This document shows, in pieces, positions 8,675 to 17,068 of a stretch of 32,865 nucleotides of DNA (positions are counted from its first letter, which is position 1; every line of letters starts with the position of its first letter). This DNA comes from Planctomycetota bacterium. GTDB taxonomy: Bacteria; Planctomycetota; Brocadiia; Brocadiales; Brocadiaceae. The stretch covers positions 1 through 32,865 of the forward strand of contig JACPHJ010000057.1 in NCBI GenBank assembly GCA_016188675.1. The letters run 5' to 3'. A program made the position numbers and the translations under genes. The notes under the pieces were generated by a model that saw only the letters and a list, made by a program, of their open reading frames with translations, had not been told where the DNA came from and searched no databases.

Positions 8675-8703
8675 TTATTGAATATTCTGTCAATAGGAGA
8701 AAA

Positions 8704-8763
8704 ATGGTATTTGCGAATCTAAATAAGTGCGCTTCAGAATTTTTATTGGAAAACAGAAAATAG
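8704..8763 (+). CDS. Putative 19-residue small ORF
   Basis: An ATG at 8704 is preceded by taggag with a 4-5 nt spacer, a better ribosome site than most genes here have. It opens a 19-codon frame (MVFANLNKCASEFLLENRK, then TAG). It lies between the binding-protein operon and the amidase promoter. It could be a leader peptide, a remnant or chance. I recognise no family. Confidence 0.25.
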   Translation: MVFANLNKCASEFLLENRK

Positions 8764-8841
8764 TTCAAATATGCGCAAAAATATCAATAATGTGCTATTG
8801 TCGCTCTGTGCCTGTGATTCTCTAATAAAAATAAATTTTTT

Positions 8842-8869
8842 TTGACAAAGAACACGCTTATGGTATACT
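8842..8869 (+). promoter_or_regulatory. Sigma70-type promoter for the amidase lipoprotein gene
   Basis: A perfect -35 box TTGACA (8842-8847) and a near-perfect -10 box TATACT (8864-8869) are 16 bp apart. A transcript would start near 8876, giving a leader of about 60 nt to the GTG start at 8937. Confidence 0.75.
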
Positions 8870-8936
8870 TCCCCGGTGTAGATAGGACTTATTAGGTTTG
8901 CATGAAAAAATCGAACGTCGTTTCAGGAGGTTGCCA

Positions 8937-9530
8937 GTGCGCTTTCGGTGGAAATACTGTGTTTCCCTGTCTTTCCTTGCTTTTTTTTATTTATGCGGTT
9001 GTTATGCCCCGCCGGCATTTAAACCGGTCACTTACGTGAAGCCCCCCAAAAAAGAAGAACCTTACATTATCAGACAATTGGACCGTTATTTCGTAAGGGA
9101 CTGGAAATACGTTGTTATTCACCACAGTGCCTCACCGTCCGGCTGCGCCGCTGAATTTGATAAATATCACCGGGAAAAAAGGGGCTGGGAAAATGGACTG
9201 GGATATCATTTTGTGATAGGGAATGGTCATGGTTCTGGGGACGGGGAGATTGAGATAGGCAATAGGTGGATAAATCAGATAGATGGAGCGCATGCCGGCG
9301 TTCAGGAATACAATCATTACGGCATCGGAATATGCCTTGTGGGAAACTTCAACGAAAGCTACCCCACAGCGGCCCAGATGGCTTCACTTTCGGCATTAGT
9401 AGGGTATCTCCAGGACCGGTGTCATATCCCTTCGGAAAATGTAATCATGCACAGACATTTCAGAGAGACAGAATGCCCTGGAAGGAATTTTCCTTATTAT
9501 AAGGTGCTTGCAAAAACCGTTCGGTGGTAG
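8937..9530 (+). CDS. N-acetylmuramoyl-L-alanine amidase (PGRP/Amidase_2), lipoprotein
   Basis: The enzyme cuts the amide bond between muramic acid and the peptide of peptidoglycan, using zinc. I choose the GTG at 8937 because a perfect AGGAGG (8925-8930) lies 6 nt upstream. The resulting 197-residue protein begins with a short basic stretch, a hydrophobic helix and a lipobox LCGC, with Cys22 as the lipidated residue. A frame-open TTG at 8898 lacks such a site. Zinc ligands of the T7-lysozyme fold are visible: His62 (VIHHSAS), His172 (MHRHF) and Cys180 (TECPG). The NHYGIGICLVGNF strand is typical. A lipobox predicts anchoring in a membrane facing the periplasm, which would suit cell-wall recycling or turnover. 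Confidence 0.9.
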   Translation: MRFRWKYCVSLSFLAFFYLCGCYAPPAFKPVTYVKPPKKEEPYIIRQLDRYFVRDWKYVVIHHSASPSGCAAEFDKYHREKRGWENGLGYHFVIGNGHGSGDGEIEIGNRWINQIDGAHAGVQEYNHYGIGICLVGNFNESYPTAAQMASLSALVGYLQDRCHIPSENVIMHRHFRETECPGRNFPYYKVLAKTVRW

Positions 9531-9544
9531 TTTCTGTAAACGAT

Positions 9545-9626
9545 AATCCCCCTTAACAAAGGGGGAAACAGGGGGTTGTTTCCCAGATATTTACAACCCC
9601 CTTGCCCCCTTTTTTAAGGGGGATTT
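9545..9626. repeat. Palindromic repeat of the AATCCCCCTTAACAAAGGGGG family
   Basis: The left arm 9545-9580 (aatcccccttaacaaaggg...) and right arm 9593-9626 (acaacccccttgccccc...) are imperfect inverted repeats. The same sequence family occurs at 24636-24739, where the arms are farther apart. This unit sits between the amidase and rhomboid genes and could also act as a hairpin terminator. Confidence 0.7.
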
Positions 9627-9684
9627 TTATGATTCATATTGCCCAAAAAGCCCCTTAAATAAAATTCCTGAACATCAAGACTAA

Positions 9685-10356
9685 ATGATACCTCTCCGAG
9701 ACCGAAATCCGTCTGGTACCTTCCCATTTGTTACCGTTAGCATTATTCTTTTAAACGTCCTCGTCTTTCTTTTTGAACTCTCATTAGGGCGGCGCCAACT
9801 GGATTCCTTCCTATTTCAATTCGGCGTTATTCCAGTAAAGGTATACTATTCCGCAGATATACCCGGTTCCACTTTTGTAAATACCTACTTCCCTTTTCTC
9901 AGTTCCATGTTTCTCCACGGGGGATTCATTCATCTGCTGGGAAACATGTGGTATTTATGGATTTTTGGCGATAATATCGAGGACAGGCTCGGCCGCCTCA
10001 AATTCATTCTGTTTTATCTTATCTGTGGAATTGGGTCTGCCGTTGTGCATGTTTATTTTAATAGTCAATCCGGAGTCCCCTGCGTCGGGGCAAGCGGGGC
10101 AATAGCCGGGGTGCTGGGAGCTTATATGATTACCTTCCCAAGGGCGCGGGTGCTTGTTCTTATTCCCCTGTTTATTGTATGGGAGATGATCGAATTACCG
10201 GCAATCATCGTGCTGGGTTTTTGGTTTCTTATCCAGTTCTTTAGCGGGGCTGCATCTATTTCTTCCGCTCACGGCGGGGGTGTGGCGTGGTGGGCGCATA
10301 TCGGGGGGTTTGTTTTAGGCATCATCCTCATAAAAATATTTCCTAAATCGCGGTAG
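9685..10356 (+). CDS. Rhomboid-family intramembrane serine protease
   Basis: The 223-residue membrane protein cleaves other membrane proteins within the bilayer. It has the bacterial rhomboid core: FLHGGFIHLLGNMWYLWIFG (about 76-95), a loop with N-E/D-D-R-L-G like residues (GDNIEDRLGR), the catalytic serine Ser137 in GASGAIAG, and catalytic His205 in AHIGG. About six hydrophobic helices are visible. A long loop between helix 1 and the HGG segment is usual. No Shine-Dalgarno sequence is obvious at the ATG. The following flippase-like gene is convergent. The substrate cannot be inferred. Confidence 0.94.
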   Translation: MIPLRDRNPSGTFPFVTVSIILLNVLVFLFELSLGRRQLDSFLFQFGVIPVKVYYSADIPGSTFVNTYFPFLSSMFLHGGFIHLLGNMWYLWIFGDNIEDRLGRLKFILFYLICGIGSAVVHVYFNSQSGVPCVGASGAIAGVLGAYMITFPRARVLVLIPLFIVWEMIELPAIIVLGFWFLIQFFSGAASISSAHGGGVAWWAHIGGFVLGIILIKIFPKSR

Positions 10357-10381
10357 CTATTATAAAGTCAGACAAACCATT

Positions 10382-11488
10382 TTATTTTGTGTCTTCTTTT
10401 ATCCCCTCCATTTCCTCCAGTTTCCCTTCGGCGATTTCTTCTTCCAGTTTTACTACCTCACTGAAGGCAATTCCTTCCCGCCAGAGAAAGAAAAAACCCA
10501 TAAGCGTGGAAGGAAGGATGCTGATTGCCCACAAGACAATGGCATAGCTTTGAGCTGCTGTAGTTTGTATTCCAAAGATATCCAGTGACTTTAGGACTGC
10601 TATGTGAAATACGCCTATGTACCCAGGCGCCTGTGGCAAGGCAACTGCCAGCGCCAAACAAATGGCAACGAGACATGCGCCCACAAGGGGGAGGTGCATG
10701 TGGAAGGAGAACCCGAGGAGGTATATTTCCGCCCCGCCGAGAACCCAGATTACGAGAGAAAGCACGATCATCCATACCGTTTGCGTCTTGTTTTCCAGAA
10801 TCTTTAGGCCATGCACAAAGGAGTCGTACAGTCCGTAAATTTTGTCTTTGAGTTTATGCGGCAGGAAAAAGCACAGTTTGGAGAGTACTTTTTTGAAGAA
10901 ATCGGGTTTAATAACGATCAAAAAGAGGGAGACTATGGTAAGTACCCCTACCGCAGCGAATACCTCTGTCCATTTTTTCAGAGAAGGGATAATTGATTCT
11001 TTGATGGTGTGCGCCTCATTTGCTGAAAGCGGGACAACGGAGTCGTGATGAGCAGGATGCGGCAGCAGGGCAATAACGGCCACCGTAAATATGATAAGTC
11101 CCAGCATGTCAAATATCCGCTCTACGATTACTGTTGCAACGGAGGTCGAGAATTTTACGCCTTCCTTCTTATACAGGATAAACGGCCTCAATGCCTCTCC
11201 CGCACGGGCAGGAAGAATATTGTTTGCCATAAAACCTATGCAGGTGATAGACAGCAAATTCAATACGGATACCGGTTTGATATGAGATATTAAACCCTGC
11301 CACCTAAGCGCCCTCACAATGTATACCAGAAGGGTTAAAATGAGCGTCGGGATGACGTACCAGTAATTTGCATCCTTTAAGGCATTTTTAAGGAGCGCCC
11401 ACTCGATCTTTCTCACAAATAGCCATGAGCAGATAATGCTGACAATAATGCTTATAATGAATATGATATTTTTTTTGTTAAATTTCAT
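10382..11488 (-). CDS. Flippase-like integral membrane protein (UPF0104/LPG_synthase_TM family)
   Basis: The 368-residue protein has about eight hydrophobic helices. It carries family hallmarks: RALRWQGLI after the second helix, FMANNILPARAGEALRPFIL, SVATVIVERIFDMLGL, and PQAPGYIGVFHIAVLKSLDIFGI near the C-terminus. The family (TIGR00374, related to the membrane part of MprF and to AglD/YbhN) is associated with lipid or lipid-linked sugar translocation. The aminoacyl-transferase domain of MprF is absent. The C-terminal tail is strongly acidic (EEEIAEGKLEEMEGIKEDTK). AAAGG lies 6 nt before the ATG. The exact substrate is unknown. Confidence 0.88.
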   Translation of the reverse strand: MKFNKKNIIFIISIIVSIICSWLFVRKIEWALLKNALKDANYWYVIPTLILTLLVYIVRALRWQGLISHIKPVSVLNLLSITCIGFMANNILPARAGEALRPFILYKKEGVKFSTSVATVIVERIFDMLGLIIFTVAVIALLPHPAHHDSVVPLSANEAHTIKESIIPSLKKWTEVFAAVGVLTIVSLFLIVIKPDFFKKVLSKLCFFLPHKLKDKIYGLYDSFVHGLKILENKTQTVWMIVLSLVIWVLGGAEIYLLGFSFHMHLPLVGACLVAICLALAVALPQAPGYIGVFHIAVLKSLDIFGIQTTAAQSYAIVLWAISILPSTLMGFFFLWREGIAFSEVVKLEEEIAEGKLEEMEGIKEDTK

Positions 11489-11531
11489 TGTGGCCTTTCA
11501 TGCAATTATAACAGAAATTTTCACCTGTAAT

Positions 11532-11587
11532 TGTCATTTCGACTGAAGGGAGAAATCTTAAGATTCCTCACTCCGTTCGGAATGACA
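11532..11587. repeat. TGTCATT...AATGACA-bounded extragenic repeat
   Basis: Arms tgtcatttc (11532-11540) and ggaatgaca (11579-11587) differ from perfect complementarity by one base. A 12-bp palindrome aatcttaagatt lies between (11554-11565). This is the common pattern of dispersed TCATTTCGA...CGGAATGAC repeats. The rest of 11489-11748 shows no gene. Confidence 0.6.
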
Positions 11588-11748
11588 GCCGATGAGGAGA
11601 TTTCATTCCCCTATGTGACCGAAGGTCATGGAATTTTCATTTTGGACACAGATGAAGTAGTACAGATTGTCAGGATACAGAACATAAAGAACCCGAATTA
11701 TCTGCGCTTATCTGCGAAAATGTGCGTCCTGTTAAAATACATTGATAT

Positions 11749-14574
11749 TCAAGATAAATAGGGTTTCAGATATTGCCCGGTATAACTTTTCTCTATCCGT
11801 GCTATCTGTTCCGGCGTCCCGCATCCAACAACATATCCTCCCGCATTGCCGCCTTCGGGTCCCAGGTCTATAATATAATCGGCAGACTTGATAATGTCCA
11901 GATTATGTTCCACGATGATTAAAGAATGTCCTGCCTCAACTAATCTCTGAAAGCTGGTAAGCAATTTTTGGATATCGTCCATGTGAAGACCGATGGTAGG
12001 TTCATCAAAGATAAAGAGCGTCGTGTCGGCGTTTTCCTGCGCCATAAAAGCCGCAATCTTGAGTCTCTGTGCCTCGCCTCCAGACAGGGTAGTGGCGGGC
12101 TGGCCTAACCGCAAATAGCCTAATCCGGTATCCTGAAGAAATTTCAGTCCCCTGGTAATCCTGGTTGATTCACGGAAGAAGACAACGGCCTCATCCACGG
12201 TCATTTCGAGTATCTGGTGGATATTTTTGTTTTTGTATTTTACGTCGAGCACCTTTTTATTGAACCGTTTTCCGTTGCACTTGTCACACGTGACGTAAAT
12301 GTCTGCAAGGAATTGCATGTCGACACGGATGTAGCCTGCGCCCTCGCATTGTTCACATCTGCCGCCGACCACGTTGAATGAAAAAGAACCTACGTTCAGA
12401 CTGTGCATCCTTGCGTCCCGCGTTGAAGAAAAGAGTCTTCGAATCTCATCAAATACCTTTACATACGTGATGGGATTGGAACGGGGAGTACGCCCAATTG
12501 GAGATTGGTCAACAAGAATAACATCGTTGATAAGCTGTACGCCGTCGATACTTTCATACTTTCCGATAAATCCCGCGTACCCTTCCTTCTTCTTTTTGAT
12601 AGCGCCATAGAGGGTGTCTTGCACGAGTGTGCTTTTGCCTGACCCGGAAACTCCCGTTACACATACTATCATATTAAGGGGAAATATGACAGCTATGTCT
12701 TTCAGATTATTTTGCGACGCCCCTTTCAATACAATAGCCTTGTCGGACAGCTTTCTCCGTTTAGAAGGTATTTTGATTGCCTTATTGCCTTTTAGATACT
12801 GTGCCGTGAGAGAGCCGTTGCGTGCAGGTAAATCCTTAAATGAACCATGATAAACAACTGTGCCCCCGTTTTCGCCTGCGCCAGGTCCAAGATCAATAAC
12901 CTCATCAGCAGATTTGATGACCTCCTTATCATGTTCCACAACAACAACGGTATTTCCAATGTCCCGCAATCGTTCGAGTATCTGAATCAACCTGTCCGTA
13001 TCCCTTGAGTGGAGTCCAATACTGGGCTCATCAAGGATGTACAGGGTATTTACCAGCGAAGAACCCAGCGACGTGGTAAGATTTACCCTCTGGGCCTCCC
13101 CTCCCGAAAGTGTGCGGGTCATACGGTCCAGGGTAATATATTCCAGTCCTACCTTAATCATATAGCCTAATCGTTTTTGGATTTCCTGCAAGAGCAAATG
13201 GGCGATGTTTTTTTCATAATCAGTCAGTTGAAGTTCCCCAAAAAACCGGTAGGCGACATCGACCGTCATGGTGCAAATGTCCGAAATATCCTTGCCGTTA
13301 ATCAGGACGTTCAGCGCCTGAATTTTCAGCCGCTTTCCGTTGCAAGTCTGGCATAGGGTGTATGCCCGATATTTACTCAAAAACACCCGAATATGCATCT
13401 TGTATTTCCGCTGTTCCAGCCATTGAAAGAAGTCATAGATGCCGCAGAAATCTTCCGTGCCATCCAGGATCAATTTTACCTGTTCCTTTGTCAGCTTGCG
13501 AAATGGGACATTTAAAGGAATATTATACTTGGAGGATGCCTTTTTAAGCGATTCATACATCGAAGAGTACGTGGGCGTATTCCACATGGCAATAGCCCCA
13601 TCGCTCAAAGACTTTTCTTTATCCGGTATGACGGCGTCCATATCAATATCAATTGTGTGCCCGAAACCCTGGCACTTGGGACATGCGCCAATCGGATTAT
13701 TAAACGAAAATAGCGCTGGAACAGGTTCCGGGTACTCAATTTTACAATAACTGCAAAAGAATTGTTTGCTGTATTTGAGTTCAACCCATTGTGAACCTTG
13801 TATAGTGATAGGATGACCCTCTATCTGTGCATCTTGCTTGGCAGAACTTTCCGGGGGAATATTATAGACAATACATAAATGTCCGGCACCCATACGATAC
13901 GCCGTTTCCAGGGCATCCACTAGCCGTTCCTTGATGACATCCTTAACGACCAGCCGATCAACTATCCCGGAAACAGACCTTGCAGAAAGGATATCTATAT
14001 TGGTTTCGGATGTAATGTCTGCGATGTTTTCATCAACCAGTATCCTTACCAACCCGCGTTCTTTGAGGAGATTGATCTGATTTTGACCCGAAACTTTCTG
14101 GCTGACGGTTATGGGGAATGTAACTAAAAATCTTGTGCCTTCAGGTAACGACAGGACGGTATCAACGATATGAGAGACGGTATCTATCTTCACGGGTCGT
14201 TTGCAGGAATTGCAATAGGTCTTGCCAATTCGGGCAAACAGCAAACGCAGGTAATCATTTATTTCTGTGGCTGTCCCAACGGTGGAACGCCGGTTTTTGA
14301 CAGGGTTTTTCTGCTGGATGGCTATTGCAGGAAGAATTCCCTCTATATGGTCAACGTCCGGCTTGTCCATCTTTTCCAGAAATTGGCGCGCATAGGCCGA
14401 AAAGGATTCTATATACCGTCTTTGCCCTTCAGCAAAGAGGGTATCGAATGCAAGGCTGGACTTGCCCGATCCGCTGACACCTGTAATCACCACCAGTTTT
14501 TTATGGGGGATTTCAATATCGATATTTTTTAAATTATGCACCCGTATGCCACGGGCAATAATGGACTTCTTCAT
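11749..14574 (-). CDS. uvrA: Excinuclease ABC subunit A
   Basis: UvrA recognises bulky DNA lesions and loads UvrB in nucleotide excision repair. The 941-residue protein is full length for the family. It has two ABC ATPase modules. The first has Walker A GVSGSGKSSLAFDT near residue 33 and signature LSGGEAQRVNL. The second has GVSGSGKSTLVQDTL and LSGGEAQRLKIA. Two zinc-binding four-cysteine sets are visible: CSYC...CPKC in the first half, and CEQC...CDKC in the second around VDMQFLADIYV. The NPVKNRRSTVGTATEI segment is also typical. No other uvr gene is in the window. No Shine-Dalgarno sequence is seen before the ATG. Confidence 0.98.
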   Translation of the reverse strand: MKKSIIARGIRVHNLKNIDIEIPHKKLVVITGVSGSGKSSLAFDTLFAEGQRRYIESFSAYARQFLEKMDKPDVDHIEGILPAIAIQQKNPVKNRRSTVGTATEINDYLRLLFARIGKTYCNSCKRPVKIDTVSHIVDTVLSLPEGTRFLVTFPITVSQKVSGQNQINLLKERGLVRILVDENIADITSETNIDILSARSVSGIVDRLVVKDVIKERLVDALETAYRMGAGHLCIVYNIPPESSAKQDAQIEGHPITIQGSQWVELKYSKQFFCSYCKIEYPEPVPALFSFNNPIGACPKCQGFGHTIDIDMDAVIPDKEKSLSDGAIAMWNTPTYSSMYESLKKASSKYNIPLNVPFRKLTKEQVKLILDGTEDFCGIYDFFQWLEQRKYKMHIRVFLSKYRAYTLCQTCNGKRLKIQALNVLINGKDISDICTMTVDVAYRFFGELQLTDYEKNIAHLLLQEIQKRLGYMIKVGLEYITLDRMTRTLSGGEAQRVNLTTSLGSSLVNTLYILDEPSIGLHSRDTDRLIQILERLRDIGNTVVVVEHDKEVIKSADEVIDLGPGAGENGGTVVYHGSFKDLPARNGSLTAQYLKGNKAIKIPSKRRKLSDKAIVLKGASQNNLKDIAVIFPLNMIVCVTGVSGSGKSTLVQDTLYGAIKKKKEGYAGFIGKYESIDGVQLINDVILVDQSPIGRTPRSNPITYVKVFDEIRRLFSSTRDARMHSLNVGSFSFNVVGGRCEQCEGAGYIRVDMQFLADIYVTCDKCNGKRFNKKVLDVKYKNKNIHQILEMTVDEAVVFFRESTRITRGLKFLQDTGLGYLRLGQPATTLSGGEAQRLKIAAFMAQENADTTLFIFDEPTIGLHMDDIQKLLTSFQRLVEAGHSLIIVEHNLDIIKSADYIIDLGPEGGNAGGYVVGCGTPEQIARIEKSYTGQYLKPYLS

Positions 14575-14732
14575 AGTTAGAAAAAATGTTAAAGGTGAAA
14601 GGGAGAATAGGGGGAAATGGAGAAAAATAAAACCAGTTCCTTATGGGTTCAGGAATCTAAAAATATTTTTCTTTTATCCTTAATCTTTATTTTCTTCTCT
14701 CCTGTTCCACCCTCCTTACATCAATCGTAAAA

Positions 14733-14858
14733 TCAGCAAAATTCACTAACAGCATTGTGGTATATATTTTCTAAAAATCCAGGACCTAATTCCTTGTGAA
14801 CGTTAATACAAGCATTGATGATTTTCGCGGTTAATTCCTCTCTTCTCCATTTCTCCAC
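14733..14858 (-). pseudogene. Truncated GxxExxY-family gene
   Basis: On the minus strand a 42-codon frame starts at GTG 14858, with GGGGAA just upstream, and ends at TGA 14733-14735. It encodes REELTAKIINACINVHKELG followed by PGFLENIYHNAVSEFC. This matches the N-terminus of the GxxExxY family (PF13366, a PD-(D/E)XK-like fold of about 125 residues), whose signature is G-x-G-F-L-E-x-x-Y. The frame stops soon after the signature and I see no continuation in other frames downstream, so about two thirds of the gene is missing. It sits at the edge of the accessory islet, upstream of uvrA on the same strand. Confidence 0.65.
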
Positions 14859-15188
14859 TTCCCCTTTTCTCCTTCCTTACACAAAATGGTAATATTATCC
14901 TTTTATCATTCTGAATGGACTGTCCTGCGCAAAGTCGAAGGAGATAAAACAACAGAAGAATCCCTATTATCGAAATTCCAAGACATTAAATATAAGATTT
15001 TCACACCCCATTCTCAAGATAATTCCATGACTGTTGCTGGGTAAGGAAGGAAGCCAAAAACCCCAAAAATGGTTTGACAAATACAAGCGGTTTAACAATA
15101 ATGACTGTTGGAAAGCCAAAAACTACATCTTTTAAGGTAACAAAATTTATAAAAAGAGTGGGATTCTTGTGTTTTCACCCAGAATTGT

Positions 15189-15236
15189 TATATCTGCAAT
15201 GCGTCTATCCTTCCCAATTGGGAGTATATCCGCAAT
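15189..15236 (+). promoter_or_regulatory. Possible operator: palindrome between direct repeats, upstream of the DUF433/DUF5615 pair
   Basis: A perfect 12-bp palindrome tcccaattggga (15212-15223) lies between two 12-bp direct repeats, tatatctgcaat (15189-15200) and tatatccgcaat (15225-15236), which differ at one base and are spaced 36 bp. A TATAAT-like box is at 15280-15285, 27 bp before the antitoxin-type ORF. Autorepression is common for such pairs, but DUF433 proteins as the repressor is an assumption. Apart from this, 14859-15311 shows no gene. Confidence 0.3.
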
Positions 15237-15311
15237 ACAGAAATAAATCAGTTATCGGAAATTCCAGACCATGAATATTTATAATATTATACATGAAAGA
15301 AAGGGGGTACA

Positions 15312-15560
15312 ATGGCAGGCATAGATTGGAGAAAATTTATACATTCAGACCCGGAAGTCTTGCTTGGGAAACCAGTAGTAAAAGGAACTCGTCTATCTGT
15401 AGAGTTTATTTTGGGGCTCTTTGCAGAAGGCTGGACAGAGCAGCAGTTAATTGAAAATTATCCAAAATTGTCAAAAGAAATCATACTAGCTGTTTTTGCT
15501 TTTGCTACAGATTGCATGCGTGAGGAATCATTATACTCACTTTCGGCTGAGACAACTTGA
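15312..15560 (+). CDS. DUF433-domain protein, likely antitoxin
   Basis: The 82-residue protein matches the DUF433 family (VapB-like partner): HSDPEVLLGKPVVKGTRLSV (about 11-30), then the helix-turn-helix-like FILGLFAEGWTEQQLIENYPKLS. AAGGGGG lies about 6 nt before the ATG, a strong ribosome site. The TGA stop overlaps the ATG of the next gene by one base (TGATG), so the two are translationally coupled. Pairing with a DUF5615 PIN-like gene is the usual arrangement for a predicted type II toxin-antitoxin module. The antitoxin role comes from this pairing, not from a test. Confidence 0.88.
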   Translation: MAGIDWRKFIHSDPEVLLGKPVVKGTRLSVEFILGLFAEGWTEQQLIENYPKLSKEIILAVFAFATDCMREESLYSLSAETT

Positions 15561-15916
15561 TGTATTTTTTGGCAAATGAAAATTTCCCTCTGTTCAGTAT
15601 CCGCTTATTGCGTGAAGGCGGTCATCATGTAGCAAGCATAAGTGAAGATTCATCCGGAGATAAGGATATTGTTGTCTTAAAACGTGCCTATGAAGAAAAG
15701 CGAATAATCCTAACTTTTGACAAGGATTATGGAGAGTTGATTTATAGACATAAATCATTCGTTCCTGCTGGTGTTGTATATTTTCGTTTTGATCCTTCTA
15801 TCCCTGCAGAACCCGCTGAGATTTTGTTGAATATTCTTAAAAAAGATAAATTATCTTTTTTAGGTAAATTCACTGTTGTTGAGAGAGGAAGAATACGACA
15901 GAGAAAACTTTATTAA
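15560..15916 (+). CDS. DUF5615 PIN-like protein, likely toxin
   Basis: The 118-residue protein starts MYFLANENFPLFSIRLLREG and continues with the acidic motifs GDKDIVVLKRA and ILTFDKDYGELIY. These are characteristic of DUF5615, a Mut7-C/PIN-like nuclease fold. The conserved acidic residues that would hold metal (Glu in ANENF, Asp in the middle, and both Asp of FDKDYGE) are present. I choose the ATG at 15560 rather than the TTG one codon earlier, because of the one-base overlap with the antitoxin stop. The likely role is an RNase toxin neutralised by the DUF433 partner. It is the first unit of the islet of small modules that ends at 18.9 kb. Confidence 0.87.
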   Translation: MYFLANENFPLFSIRLLREGGHHVASISEDSSGDKDIVVLKRAYEEKRIILTFDKDYGELIYRHKSFVPAGVVYFRFDPSIPAEPAEILLNILKKDKLSFLGKFTVVERGRIRQRKLY

Positions 15917-15938
15917 AAAGGTTATGGGCTGGACTTCC

Positions 15939-16001
15939 GATAACAGAGTGCTTGAGTTTAACACCCAAAGGCTTGCGCCCTTCTCAAGCACTCGAACGCT
16001 A
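15939..16001 (+). repeat. attC-like stem-loop element A
   Basis: This 63-bp unit starts GATAAC (15939-15944) and ends GAACGCTA (15994-16001). Perfect 11-bp stems lie at 15946-15956 (gagtgcttgag) and 15983-15993, around a 26-nt loop. Element B (16168-16230) has the same length and the same ends, and its loop matches at 19 of 26 positions, but its stem sequence is different and still self-complementary. That pattern resembles integron attC sites or a structured RNA family. The stem-loop follows the DUF5615 stop by 22 bp. Confidence 0.6.
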
Positions 16002-16128
16002 GCTGGAATTTTAAACACTTTGTAAATCTCAAAATGATTCGAAGCATTAATGGCGTTAATCAAATGATTAGACTAAAAGAAATTGAAATTTTATCACCTC
16101 AAAGTTGAGGGTGGTGGTGGGGACAGGT

Positions 16129-16234
16129 CTTGTTTCTTGATTTTCAAAAGAAACGTCAGCAACAGCAGATAACACAAGCTAAAAGATTGACGCCCAAATG
16201 CTGCCGCACTTCTTTTAGCCTTGAACGTTATAGG
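16129..16234 (+). repeat. attC-like element B within a 94-bp direct repeat, left copy
   Basis: Positions 16129-16222 match 17782-17875 at 89 of 94 positions without gaps. Within it is stem-loop B: GATAAC (16168-16173), left stem caagctaaaag (16175-16185), right stem cttttagccttg (16212-16223, one bulge), then GAACGTTA to 16230. The outer TAAC and GTTA are complementary, as the R'' and R' boxes of attC would be. The element lies 57 bp before the metallo-hydrolase start. Confidence 0.6.
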
Positions 16235-16290
16235 ACATATTTTGGCGACAAGAATGTAAGATGACGCAAACAAGAAAGAGGGGGACCAGC

Positions 16291-17067
16291 ATGAGAGATT
16301 TCAGAATATTCTTTTTTAAAGTTGGCAACGGTCATTGTTCTTATGTCGAATTTCCAAATGGCAAGAACGGCCTAATTGATATAAAAGTGAGCAAAGAAAG
16401 TGACAATGATAATATTATTACCATTTTGAAAGAAGCTAATATTAGTAAAATTGACTATTTGTTTATAACTCACCCTCATCAAGACCATATTGGTGGCTTA
16501 TCTGAGGTAGTTAAAACTTTTCAGATAGGGATCTTTATCTATTCTCCAGTCTATTTTAGACCCAGTCCGATTTATGACGATTGGACAATTTACGAACAGA
16601 TGAAGAAGGGTTATTATTGTACTCAAAAGTATGAAGTTACTGAAGGCTGGTACACAAATGTTGGCGATGAAACAAGAGTCGACTATTTGGCGCCCTTAAA
16701 ATATTTATTGGCAAACCAGTCTGATAATGTAAATAATAATGGCCTCTTATTAAGAATATGTTGTAGAGGCCACAAGTTACTCATCCCAGGTGATATTGAA
16801 GAAGATGGCTGGGAGTATATAAATGACTCAGATATTAAGAATACAACCTTGTTACTTGCATCACATCATGGGAATAACAGTGGGTTTAATTTGAAAAAAG
16901 TGAAGGCAATGAATTTAGCATTCGTCGTTATTTCAGCTGGTACTAAAACAGAGTATGATGCTGACGCGAAATACAGGAATCAGGTAAGAAAGGATGTTTA
17001 TACTACAAGGCAAAAAAGAGTAGTAGCAAGAATAGACGAGAATAATACCTTGCACATGATCAATTAA
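16291..17067 (+). CDS. Metallo-beta-lactamase-fold hydrolase, ComEC C-terminal-like
   Basis: The 258-residue protein carries the complete metal site of the superfamily: HPHQDH at 61-66, GDIE with Asp168, and SHHG at 191-194. NNNGLLLRI (about 148-156) and LLIPGDIEEDGWEYI are typical of the COG2333 branch, related to the C-terminal domain of ComEC. There is no signal peptide or membrane helix, so it should be a cytosolic hydrolase, perhaps of nucleic acid or nucleotide. I start at ATG 16291 because AGAGGGGG lies about 7 nt upstream; the frame is open to 16261. A membrane-protein gene follows after 1 nt. The region is AT-rich and flanked by repeats, suggesting acquisition. A defence or conflict role is inference only. 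Confidence 0.82.
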   Translation: MRDFRIFFFKVGNGHCSYVEFPNGKNGLIDIKVSKESDNDNIITILKEANISKIDYLFITHPHQDHIGGLSEVVKTFQIGIFIYSPVYFRPSPIYDDWTIYEQMKKGYYCTQKYEVTEGWYTNVGDETRVDYLAPLKYLLANQSDNVNNNGLLLRICCRGHKLLIPGDIEEDGWEYINDSDIKNTTLLLASHHGNNSGFNLKKVKAMNLAFVVISAGTKTEYDADAKYRNQVRKDVYTTRQKRVVARIDENNTLHMIN

Positions 17068-17068
17068 A

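Noticed and set aside
14740-14805. CTAAC...GAACGTTA pattern resembling the islet's stem-loop ends
   Set aside because: It falls inside the coding sequence of the GxxExxY fragment, lacks the self-complementary stems and the conserved middle, so the match is coincidental.
16034-16108. A 24-codon frame (MIRSINGVNQMIRLKEIEIL...) between stem-loops A and B
   Set aside because: It has no ribosome site and no recognisable family. It may be a gene remnant but cannot be told from chance.
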